DNA from: CAWFSE01 sp963697565
GTDB lineage: Bacteria > Actinomycetota > Actinomycetes > CAVWCF01
Length of the DNA: 64,000 nucleotides
Assembly (NCBI GenBank): GCA_963697565.1
Contig: CAVOOM010000007.1
Coordinates: 558,001 to 622,000 of the forward strand
Direction: 5' to 3'
In this document: piece after piece, positions 9,375-16,492 of the stretch
Layout: each line of letters begins with the position of its first letter
Numbering within the stretch: the first letter of the stretch is position 1
Translations under genes and position numbers: made by a program
Notes under the pieces: model-generated
What the model saw: the letters and a program-made list of their open reading frames with translations, nothing else
Database searches by the model: none
Told to the model about the DNA's origin: nothing

Positions 9375-10695
9375 ACCTCGCCGCCCTCGGCTCCCTCTCC
9401 GGCGGCCATCTCGGCGCCGTGCGGCGCACGTCCCCCGGGTGCGCCCCGGCCGGGAGGTACTCGGCGGGGATGTGCGGCACGTGTCGGGTCGCCGAACGCG
9501 CCAGCCGCGACGAGCGCGCGGATCCGCTCGTCGTCGTAGTCGAGCATCATCGCGCAGCACCTCGGCGAAGTGCTCGTTGCGCTGCGGCGCGCGCTGGTGC
9601 TCGGTGCGCGGCGGGCCCACGCTGACCGAGGTCCGCGGGTGCCGCACGGTGCCGTACACCGGGTGGTCGGTCTCGACGATCAGCCCGCGCGCGACCGTGT
9701 GCTCCTCTTCGAGCGCCTCGCGCGACGGTGTTGATCGGCCCGCACGGGATGCCGGCGGGGTAGAGGTCGGCGAGCCACTCCTCCGACGTGCGGGTGTGGA
9801 AGATCTCCTCGAGCTGGGCGAGCAGGGCCACCTTGTTGCGCTCGCGCGCGGCGAAGGTGCCGAACTCCTCGTCGTCGGCCCACTCCGGGTGCCCGAGCAC
9901 GGGGGCCAGCCGCTGCCAGAACTTCTCCTTCGCGCAGCCCGACGACGATCCACGAGTCCGCGGTCTGGAACGACCTGGAACGGCACCAGCGACGGGTGCG
10001 CGGAGTGGCGGGTGCGGTGCGGGGTGAAGTCGGTGTTGAGGCGCCCAGATCCCGGGGTAGGTGAGCATCGAGATCGCGGTGTCGTACAGCGACACGTCGC
10101 AGTCCATGCCCACGCCGTCGCGGCGGGCGGCGTGGATGCCGGCCAGCAGCGAGATCGCCGCGACCATGCCGCCGGAGTAGTCGACCATCGACAGGCCGGA
10201 CTTGGTGGGCGGGCCGTCGGGCTCGCCGGTGACGTCCATCCAGCCGCCGAGGCCCTGCAGGATGTAGTCGTAGCCGGGCTCCTTGCGCCGCGGCCCGGTC
10301 ATCCCGAAGCCCGACAGCGAGCAGCACACGATGGCCGGGTTGAGGTGCTTGAGGTCGTCGTAGGTGATCTTGATCTTCTCGGGGACGTCGCCGCGCAGGT
10401 TGCTGTAGACCGCGTCGGCCTCCCGCACGAGGTCCTCGAAGACCGCGCGGCCCTCGGCGGTGGTGAGGTCGAGCGACAGCGAGCGCTTGTTGCGGTTGAA
10501 GACCTCGAAGAACAGCGAGTCCTCGCCCTGCGCGTACGGGGGCACGTAGCGGCCGACGTCGCCGCGCGCCGACGGCTCCTCGATCTTGATCACCTCGGCG
10601 CCGAGGTCGGCGAGGTGCACGCTCCCCCAGGGGCCGGCGCCGTACTGCTCCACGGCGATGATCCGGATGTCCTGCAACGGCAGACGCTGGCTCAT
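9371..10695 (-). CDS. Class III CoA-transferase (CaiB/BaiF family)
   Basis: About 441 residues. Start MSQRLPLQDIRIIAVEQYGA, then GSVHLADLGAEVIKIEEP, FNRNKRSLSLDLTTAEGRAV, DAVYSNLRGDVPEKIKI, CSLSGFGMTGPRRKEPGYD and GVGMDCDVSLYDTAISML, where the Asp before VSLYD is the acyl-accepting catalytic aspartate of this family. C-terminal pieces include FWQRLAPVLGHPEWADDEEF, PAGIPCGPINTV and DYDDERIRALVAAGAFG. Breaks near 10040, 9975, 9945, 9725 and 9545. It should load the pathway substrate onto CoA from a donor such as succinyl-CoA. ATG overlaps the upstream oxidoreductase stop (ATGA), and its stop overlaps the PrpD ATG in the same way; the latter supports the frame chosen for the C-terminus. Confidence 0.87.
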
Positions 10696-11736
10696 GCGGG
10701 GTTCCCGTCCGTGAGGTCGCCGATCAGCCCGACCACCGCGGCCTGCGCGGCCCGGGTCTCGTCCGGCGTGAGGCCGTGGGTCGGCGGGGTGAGCTTGACG
10801 CTGTCGACGACGCCGTCGTACGCGGCCAGCCGCGCGCGGACCTCGTCCGGCGTCCCGGACAGGGTGAGGGCGTCGACCATGGCGTCGGGCACCAGGTCGC
10901 CGAGCTGCTGGGCGACCGCGCCGGACTTCAGCGCCGCCCCGCACGCGGCGGCCTCGGTCGCCGAAGCCGTGGAACTCGAAGAAGTCGGCGTAGGTGCGCA
11001 CGCTGGCGTAGAAGCCGACGATGCCGGCCGCCCGGCGCCGCGCCGCGGCCCCGTCGGCGTCGACCGAGCAGCACGCCGAGACCACGAGGTCGACCTGGTC
11101 GCGGCCCTTGCCCGAGCGCTCCAGCCCCTCGGCGATCGCCGGCAGCACCTGGCCCTGCACGTACGCCGGGCTGCACAGCTCGTGGCTGATCCAGCCGTCG
11201 CCGATCTCGGCCGCGGTGCGCGTCATCACCGGGCCCATGCCCGCGAGGTAGATCGGGATCTCGGTGCGGGTCTGGGCGTACGGCCGCTGGTAGCCGCGGA
11301 TGCGCATGTGCTCGTACTCGCCGTCGATGTCGATCGGCTCGCCGTCGCGGGCGTGGGCGATGAAGTGCCGGACGATGGCGACGGTCTCGCGGAGGTGGCC
11401 GACCGGCTTGCCCCAGCGGGCGTTGTGCCAGTCCTCGTTGAGCCGCTGGACGCCCGTGCCAAGCCCGAGCGTGAACCGGCCGCCGGACAGCTCATCGAGG
11501 TCCATCGCCTCCAGGGCGGTCACCATCGGGCTGCGGGTGAAGGCCAGCGCGATGGCGGTGCCGATCCCGATCGTCCGAGTCTCGGCGGCCATCGCCGCCG
11601 CGGTGATGGTGGCCGAGCGGTGCATCTCCGGCGCCCAGACGACCTCGGCGCCGGCCTGCTCCGCCGAGCGCGCCGCCGCCGCGAGCTCGGCGAGCGTCTC
11701 CCCCCACGGCCCGTACGTGATGCGCAACCCCGCCAC
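10692..11736 (-). CDS. LLM-class (luciferase-like, probably F420-dependent) oxidoreductase
   Basis: About 347 residues, TIM barrel. GTG start at 11736 preceded by AGAGGGGGA. Motifs: ITYGPWGETLAELAAAARSA, AEVVWAPEMHRSATITAAAM, IGTAIALAFTRSPMVTALEA, LDELSGGRFTLGLGTGV, DGEYEHMRIRGYQRPY and IPIYLAGMGPVMTRTAAEIG. One frame break near 10965, after which LTLSGTPDEVRARLAAYDGV and LTPDETRAA follow. The length, the ELSGGRFTLGLGTG motif and the actinobacterial setting fit F420-dependent members better than FMN monooxygenases, but cofactor is inference. It may carry out the initial oxidation or a redox step on the side chain. Last gene before the 44-nt gap to the MaoC gene, and translationally coupled to the CoA-transferase. 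Confidence 0.85.
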
Positions 11737-11780
11737 CGCTCCCCCTCTGGTTGGTCCTGCGTGCCTTGGTCGCGCTGCGA

Positions 11781-12323
11781 TCAGGCCGGGTCGGCCGGCG
11801 GCACGGCCATCGGGCCGTTCTTCGCCTCGGGGAAGTAGCCCGAGCCGATCCCGGAGTCGCGCTTGGGCACCATCACCGAGCGGACCCAGGACACGATCTC
11901 GTCGCCGTCCTGGTTCAGGCCGCGGGTCTTCATCGTGATGATCCCGGCGTACGGCCGCGAGCCGCTCTCGCGCTTGTCGAGGCAGATCGACTCGGCGTAG
12001 ATGGTGTCGCCGATGTAGACCGGGTGGGTCAGCTTGATGTCGGTCCAGCCGAGGTTGGCGATGGCCGCCTGGCTCATGTCGATGACCGACAGGCCCAGGA
12101 CGAGCGCCACGGTGAAGCCCGAGTTGACGATGACCTTGCCGCCGGTGATCGGGTTCGAGGCGGCGTAGTGGGTGTTGAAGTGGTTCTGGTTGGTGTTCAT
12201 CGTCAGCAACGTGAACCAGGAGCTGTCGGTCTCGGTGATGGTCCGGCCGAACGGGTGCTGGTAGGTGTCCCCGACGACGAAGTCCTCGAAGAAGTTGCCG
12301 ACGTCCGGCGTGTGGATGGCCAT
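11781..12323 (-). CDS. Single-hotdog MaoC-like hydratase
   Basis: Intact 180-residue protein, first enzyme gene of the catabolic unit. Motifs: FFEDFVVGDTYQHPFGRTIT, DSSWFTLLTMNTNQNHFN, SNPITGGKVIVNSGFTVALV, LGWTDIKLTHPVYIGDTIYA and GIITMKTRGLNQDGDEIVSW. The T-MNTNQNHFN stretch replaces the usual GDxNPIH loop and resembles the itaconyl/mesaconyl-type MaoC hydratases found near CitE lyases in actinobacteria. ATG at 12323 preceded by GGAGGA with 8-9 nt spacing. Upstream on the minus strand a TAGAGT -10-like hexamer lies at 12366-12361 directly next to the predicted GntR operator. Confidence 0.88.
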   Translation of the reverse strand: MAIHTPDVGNFFEDFVVGDTYQHPFGRTITETDSSWFTLLTMNTNQNHFNTHYAASNPITGGKVIVNSGFTVALVLGLSVIDMSQAAIANLGWTDIKLTHPVYIGDTIYAESICLDKRESGSRPYAGIITMKTRGLNQDGDEIVSWVRSVMVPKRDSGIGSGYFPEAKNGPMAVPPADPA

Positions 12324-12360
12324 GGCTCGCGTCCTCCGCAGGGGGTTGGGGGGTCGGTTG

Positions 12361-12366
12361 ACTCTA
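12361..12366 (-). promoter_or_regulatory. -10-like element of the catabolic operon
   Basis: On the minus strand the hexamer reads TAGAGT, about 38 nt before the MaoC ATG, with GGAGGA between. The putative repressor site abuts it on the upstream side, a normal arrangement for repression by promoter occlusion. Confidence 0.4.
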
Positions 12367-12367
12367 A

Positions 12368-12382
12368 AGGTCGGACGTTTCG
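12368..12382. promoter_or_regulatory. Putative GntR/FCD operator 1
   Basis: Plus-strand sequence AGGTCGGACGTTTCG. The inner AGGTC-G-GACGT is an imperfect 5-1-5 palindrome with the GTC-N-GAC core often seen for FadR-type GntR regulators. Twelve of 13 bases (GTCRGACGTTTCG) are repeated at 14043-14055 before the regulator unit. It lies between the regulator's stop and the first enzyme gene. Confidence 0.6.
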
Positions 12383-12385
12383 GGG

Positions 12386-13147
12386 TCAAGGCTGCGGGAC
12401 GCGTCGCGACCGGGGGTGCGCGCGGTCCGGGCGCGGGCCGCGGCGCTCGTCCATCTGGTCGTAGGCGGCCCGCAGGTGGTCGAGGTGCGCGTGCGCGGCG
12501 TCGGCGGCCGCCCCGGCCTCCCCCGCCTCGACGTAGCCGAGGATCTCGCGGTGCTCGGCGAAGACCCGGTCCCACGTCCGGGGCGGGGCGTCGGAGCGCA
12601 CCAGCCGGGCCTCGAGGACGTCGAAAACGGGCCGGCCGAGTGCGGCCAGCAGCGGGTTGCCGCTGGCCTCGAGCAGCACCTGGTGGAAGCAGCGGTTGCC
12701 CTCGTGGAAGGCGGCCGGCTCGACGGCCCGCGGGTCGACGAGGGCGTCGCGCAGGGCCGCCAGGTGCTCGGCGGAGCGCCGCTGGGCCGCGAGGCGGGCG
12801 GCCGGCACCTCGAGCACGTCGCGCAGCTCGAGCAGCGCCTGCGCCGACACATCGGCGCTGCTCGCGAGCAGGCCGAAGGAGGCCGCGAGGTAGTCGCTGA
12901 TCTGGGCGGTGTCGGGCGTCACCACGAACGACCCGCCGGCCACCCCCCGGCTGGTGGCGACGAGGTTCTGGCTGGAGAGCACGCGCAGGGCCTCGCGCAC
13001 GGTGGAGCGAGAGACGTTGTACTCCTTGGACAGCTCCGGCTCGACCGGCAGGCGGTGGCCGGGGGGGAACTCGCCGGACAGGATCCGCTTGCGCAGCGCG
13101 TCGGCGACGAAGGCGTACTGCGGCTGGCGGGCCCCCGGGGCGCTCAT
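12386..13147 (-). CDS. GntR family (FadR/FCD subfamily) transcriptional repressor
   Basis: Intact 253 residues. Winged helix at about residues 8-75: FVADALRKRILSGEFPPGHR, LPVEPELSKEYNVSRSTVRE, ALRVLSSQNLVATSRGVAGG. C-terminal FCD ligand domain from about residue 95: LLELRDVLEVPAARLAA, FHEGNRCFHQVLLEASGNPL, FAEHREILGYVEAG and AHAHLDHLRAAY, giving the helical all-His/Asn metal-ligand pattern used to bind carboxylate effectors. ATG lies 7 nt after the VOC stop. It should repress the catabolic operon downstream of it and, judging by the second operator, its own transcription unit. A carboxylic acid or CoA ester of the pathway is the likely inducer. Confidence 0.92.
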   Translation of the reverse strand: MSAPGARQPQYAFVADALRKRILSGEFPPGHRLPVEPELSKEYNVSRSTVREALRVLSSQNLVATSRGVAGGSFVVTPDTAQISDYLAASFGLLASSADVSAQALLELRDVLEVPAARLAAQRRSAEHLAALRDALVDPRAVEPAAFHEGNRCFHQVLLEASGNPLLAALGRPVFDVLEARLVRSDAPPRTWDRVFAEHREILGYVEAGEAGAAADAAHAHLDHLRAAYDQMDERRGPRPDRAHPRSRRVPQP

Positions 13148-13154
13148 GGCCGGC

Positions 13155-14027
13155 TCACCGCCCGCGGACCTCGACCTCGACCCCGCCGGGGGTCCGCCCG
13201 ACCAGAGCCCCGGCGACCAGCCGCGGCCCCTCGAGCAACCCGGCCGCCGCATCGAGGTCGGCGGCGGTGAACACCGGCAGCAGGCAGCCCGGGCGCAGCG
13301 GCAGCGAGGCGCGCGCCTCGGCCGGCTCGCCGTCGAACTCCAGCAGCTCGAACCTCGGAGGCGCCGCCTCGGCGGCGCTGAGCACCGACATGCGCATCGT
13401 CGACTCGCGCGGCAACCCCATGAAGCGGGCCACCGCAGGCTCGGTCAGCGGGAAGGTCGCACGCAACGAGAGCCCGGCCGCGTCGCGGAAGAAGGCCGTC
13501 GCCGCCTCCAGGTCGTCAACGACGCAGACCAGGCTGTGCAGCTCGGAGTGCCGCCGCTCGGGGTCGGCGTCGAGCACGCTCGGCAACCGGAACTTCGTCG
13601 GGTCCAGGTCGACGTACACCAGGGCCACGTCGTCGGGCCCGTGCACCAAGGCCTGGATCAACCGCATCGGCCCGAACGCGTAGTCCGCGACCGGGCCGGC
13701 CGCCTCGTACCCGGCGTCCTGCGCATCGGCGACGCTGGCGCGCACATCGCGGGAGTAGAGGTCGAGCGCCTCGGCGCGCGGGGCGTAGGGCGAGTACGTG
13801 TCGGGGTCCAGCGGCGAGGCGATGATCCGCACCCGGCCGCCGGCGGCGCCCTCGACCCCCAGCACGACCTCGTCCACGCCGGCCGGCAGCCCGTAGCGCT
13901 CGGCCTCGGCGGAGCCGAGCACGCGGGTCGCCAGGGGGTCGAAGCCGTGCAGGGCGAAGAACGCGGCCGTGGCCCCGACGTCGGACGCCCCGACGACCAC
14001 GTGGTCGAACACCCAGTCCTGCGCCAT
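13155..14027 (-). CDS. VOC (glyoxalase/bleomycin-resistance/dioxygenase) superfamily protein
   Basis: Intact 290 residues containing glyoxalase-like betaalphabetabetabeta units. N-terminal MAQDWVFDHVVVGASDVGAT and GGRVRIIASPLDPDTYSPYA; second unit from about residue 165: SELHSLVCVVDDLEAATAFF, LSLRATFPLTEPAVARFMGL, PPRFELLEFDG and LPVFTAADLDAAAGLLEGP. The first histidine of the metal triad (FDHVVV) and the second-unit His (LHSL) are present. First gene of the transcription unit that also carries the GntR regulator, so it probably acts on a pathway substrate (isomerase, epimerase or dioxygenase). ATG preceded by AGGGGG. Function not assignable further. Confidence 0.8.
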   Translation of the reverse strand: MAQDWVFDHVVVGASDVGATAAFFALHGFDPLATRVLGSAEAERYGLPAGVDEVVLGVEGAAGGRVRIIASPLDPDTYSPYAPRAEALDLYSRDVRASVADAQDAGYEAAGPVADYAFGPMRLIQALVHGPDDVALVYVDLDPTKFRLPSVLDADPERRHSELHSLVCVVDDLEAATAFFRDAAGLSLRATFPLTEPAVARFMGLPRESTMRMSVLSAAEAAPPRFELLEFDGEPAEARASLPLRPGCLLPVFTAADLDAAAGLLEGPRLVAGALVGRTPGGVEVEVRGR

Positions 14028-14040
14028 CGCCGGCCCCCTG

Positions 14041-14055
14041 ACGTCAGACGTTTCG
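14041..14055. promoter_or_regulatory. Putative GntR/FCD operator 2 (autoregulatory)
   Basis: Plus-strand ACGTCAGACGTTTCG. The first 11 bases ACGTC-A-GACGT are a perfect odd palindrome. GTCRGACGTTTCG is shared with the site before the enzyme operon at 12370-12382. It lies 13 nt upstream of the VOC start, so it must overlap the transcription start or 5' leader of the VOC-GntR unit. Confidence 0.6.
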
Positions 14056-14182
14056 CACTCGGGGCCATGACACCACACCCGGCGGGCTCGCCCCGCCGCG
14101 ACCCCCGTCCTGCCGGGCGACGGCAACCACACCGGTGCGCGCTGCGTCGAATAGACGCCGTGCCGGGTCGGCCGACGCGGGT

Positions 14183-14188
14183 TAGGTT
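14183..14188 (+). promoter_or_regulatory. -10-like element for the MoxR operon
   Basis: TAGGTT in an otherwise G/C-rich stretch, 41 nt before the MoxR GTG, which has its own GAGGAAGG ribosome-binding site at 14216-14223. No convincing -35 is visible. Confidence 0.3.
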
Positions 14189-14229
14189 GATCCCTTACGC
14201 CCCCGCCCGAACCGCGAGGAAGGCCCCAG

Positions 14230-15237
14230 GTGACCGTCGACGGAGCAGCGACCGGCCTGCCGCCCCTCCCCTCCACCGTGCCCTCCGATGGGCTTGAGGA
14301 CCTCGGTTCCGCGTGCGCGCGGATCAGCCAGTCGATCCAGCAGGTCATCGAGGGCAAGCCCGAGGTCGTCCGGCTGGCGCTGGCGACCCTGCTGGGCGAG
14401 GGCCACCTCCTGATCGAGGACGTCCCGGGCGTGGGCAAGACGATGCTCGCCAAGGCACTGGCCCGGTCGCTCGACTGCTCGGTCCGGCGCATCCAGTTCA
14501 CCCCCGACCTGCTGCCCAGCGACGTGACCGGGGTCAGCGTCTACAACCAGGAGATCCGGGCGTTCGAGTTCAAGCCCGGAGCCGTCTTCGCCAACATCGT
14601 GCTGGGCGACGAGATCAACCGCGCCTCACCGAAGACGCAGTCCGCCCTGCTGGAGGCCATGGAGGAGCGGCAGGTCACCGTCGACGGCACCACGTACGAG
14701 CTGGCCGCGCCGTTCATGGTGATCGCGACGCAGAACCCCGTGGACATGGAGGGCACGTACCCGCTGCCCGAGGCGCAGCGCGACCGCTTCATGGCGCGGG
14801 TGTCCATGGGCTACCCCGACCCCGACGACGAGCTCGCGATGCTCGACACCCACGGCGCCGCGTCGGCGATCGACACCCTGCGGCCGGTGGCCACCGCGAG
14901 CGACGTGACCCGGCTGGTCGAGTTCGTCCGCACCGTCCACGTGAGCGACGCCGTCCGCCGCTACGCCATCGCGGTGTCCACCGCCACCCGCACCTCGTCG
15001 GCGCTGCGCCTCGGAGCCTCGCCCCGCGCCACCCTGCACCTGGTGCGCGCCACTCGGGCGTGGGCGGCCCTCGACGGGCGCGACTACGTCATCCCCGACG
15101 ACGTGCAGACGCTGGCCGTCCCGGTGCTGGCCCACCGGGTGCTGCTCACCGCGGAGGCCCAGGTCGGCCGCAGCACCCCCGAGCAGATCATCGCCGACCT
15201 GGTCGCGCGGATCCCCGTCCCCGACGGCGTGCGGTGA
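14230..15237 (+). CDS. MoxR-type AAA+ ATPase
   Basis: 335 residues. AAA core with Walker A PGVGKT (G67-T71), Walker B IVLGDEIN (D127-E128), sensor-1 region VIATQNPVDMEGTYPLPEAQ and arginine finger RDRF, then the MoxR lid domain with SPRATLHLVRATRAWAALDG and YVIPDDVQTLAVPVLAHRV. MoxR ATPases act as chaperones for metal-cofactor or vWA/DUF58 partners, and here the next two genes are DUF58 and a transglutaminase, the standard trio. GTG start chosen from the GAGGAAGG site 6 nt upstream. First gene of a three-gene plus-strand operon, diverging from the VOC-GntR unit. Confidence 0.93.
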   Translation: MTVDGAATGLPPLPSTVPSDGLEDLGSACARISQSIQQVIEGKPEVVRLALATLLGEGHLLIEDVPGVGKTMLAKALARSLDCSVRRIQFTPDLLPSDVTGVSVYNQEIRAFEFKPGAVFANIVLGDEINRASPKTQSALLEAMEERQVTVDGTTYELAAPFMVIATQNPVDMEGTYPLPEAQRDRFMARVSMGYPDPDDELAMLDTHGAASAIDTLRPVATASDVTRLVEFVRTVHVSDAVRRYAIAVSTATRTSSALRLGASPRATLHLVRATRAWAALDGRDYVIPDDVQTLAVPVLAHRVLLTAEAQVGRSTPEQIIADLVARIPVPDGVR

Positions 15238-15244
15238 GGCGGCC

Positions 15245-16492
15245 ATGCGCGAGGCGATCGCCAGCCTGACCACCCGCGGACGGGCCTTCGCCGCCGCGGG
15301 CCTGGCCGCGGCCGCCTGCGCCGTGGTGCTCGGCCAGGCCGACCTGCTGCGGGTCGGGGTGCTCCTGCTCGCGTTGCCGATGGTGGCCGCGTACTCCGTC
15401 GGCCGGACCCGCTACAAGCTGGCCAGCGGGCGCCGCATCGAGCCCGCCCGGGTGGAGGCCGGCCAGGACGCGCGCGTCGTGCTGCGGCTGGAGAACGTCT
15501 CCCGGCTCCCCACCGGGCTGCTCCTGCTGGAGGACTCGGTCCCGCGGGCGCTCGGGTCGTCGGCGAGGTTCGCGCTCGACCGGGTGGAGTCACGGGGGCA
15601 CCGCGAGGTCGGCTACCCGCTGCGCACCGCCCGCCGCGGCCGCTACGCGGTGGGGCCGCTCTCGTTGCGGCTCAACGACCCGTTCGGCTTGGTCGAGTTG
15701 TCGCGCTCGTTCACGGCCGTCACGCACGTCACGGTCACGCCGCGGATCGAGGTCCTTCCGTCGGCCTCGCTCGGCGGCGAGTGGGCCGGCAGCGGCGAGT
15801 CGCGGGCGCGGTCGGTGGCCTCGGCCGGCGAGGACGACGTGGCCCCGCGCGAGTACCGCCTCGGCGACGACCTGCGGCGGGTCGACTGGCGGTCGACGGC
15901 GAAGCTCGGCGAGCTCATGGTCCGCCGAGAGGAGCAGCCGTGGGAGAGCCGGGCCCTGGTCCTGCTGGACAACCGGTCCGCGGCGCACGGTGCGCCCTCG
16001 ACGGACCCCGCCAGCACCTTTGAGCGGGCCGTCTCCGCGGCGGCCTCGGTCGGCGTCCACCTCGCCCGCGCCGGCTACACCGTCGACCTGGTCACCGCCT
16101 CGGGCCGGTCGGTCGTGGCCGAGGGCTCGCCGGTCGGCGACAGCCAAGGCGTCTTGCTCGATGCGCTCGCCGTCGTGGAGCCCTCAGCGGTCGCCCGGCT
16201 GGCGGGCCTCGCCCCGGTCCTGCGCAGCCTCACCGGAGACGGCCTGATCGTCGCGGTGCTCGGGCGGCTCGACCCCGCCGAGGCCGGCGAGCTGGCCCGA
16301 ATGCGGCGCAGCGGCGGCGCCGGCGTGGCCGTGCTCATGCACCCGACTGCGGGCCCGACGGCCGCCGACGACGCCTCGGCCGCGGTTCTGGCAGGCCAGG
16401 GGTGGCGGGTGCTGCGCCTCGGCCCTGAGGACTCGCTGGCGACCCGGTGGCCGCTGGTGTCGCGGCTGCCCATGGGGGCGGGTTTGCGATGA
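15245..16492 (+). CDS. DUF58 membrane protein
   Basis: 415 residues. Two hydrophobic helices near the N-terminus (about 15-32 and 37-52), then an extracytoplasmic beta region and the DUF58 hallmark EYRLGDDLRRVDWRSTAKLG followed by LMVRREEQPWESRALVLLDN, the start of a vWA-like fold. DUF58 proteins are usual partners of MoxR ATPases and of TgpA-like transglutaminases. Seven nt separate it from moxR, and its TGA overlaps the ATG of the next gene as ATGA. Specific role unknown, probably envelope-related. Confidence 0.9.
   Translation: MREAIASLTTRGRAFAAAGLAAAACAVVLGQADLLRVGVLLLALPMVAAYSVGRTRYKLASGRRIEPARVEAGQDARVVLRLENVSRLPTGLLLLEDSVPRALGSSARFALDRVESRGHREVGYPLRTARRGRYAVGPLSLRLNDPFGLVELSRSFTAVTHVTVTPRIEVLPSASLGGEWAGSGESRARSVASAGEDDVAPREYRLGDDLRRVDWRSTAKLGELMVRREEQPWESRALVLLDNRSAAHGAPSTDPASTFERAVSAAASVGVHLARAGYTVDLVTASGRSVVAEGSPVGDSQGVLLDALAVVEPSAVARLAGLAPVLRSLTGDGLIVAVLGRLDPAEAGELARMRRSGGAGVAVLMHPTAGPTAADDASAAVLAGQGWRVLRLGPEDSLATRWPLVSRLPMGAGLR

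Noticed and set aside
8824..11838. 1004-codon open frame on the plus strand
   Set aside because: It lies opposite six coupled genes with recognisable domains, is Arg/Ala/His-rich without any motif, and is explained by the absence of stops in antisense high-GC DNA.
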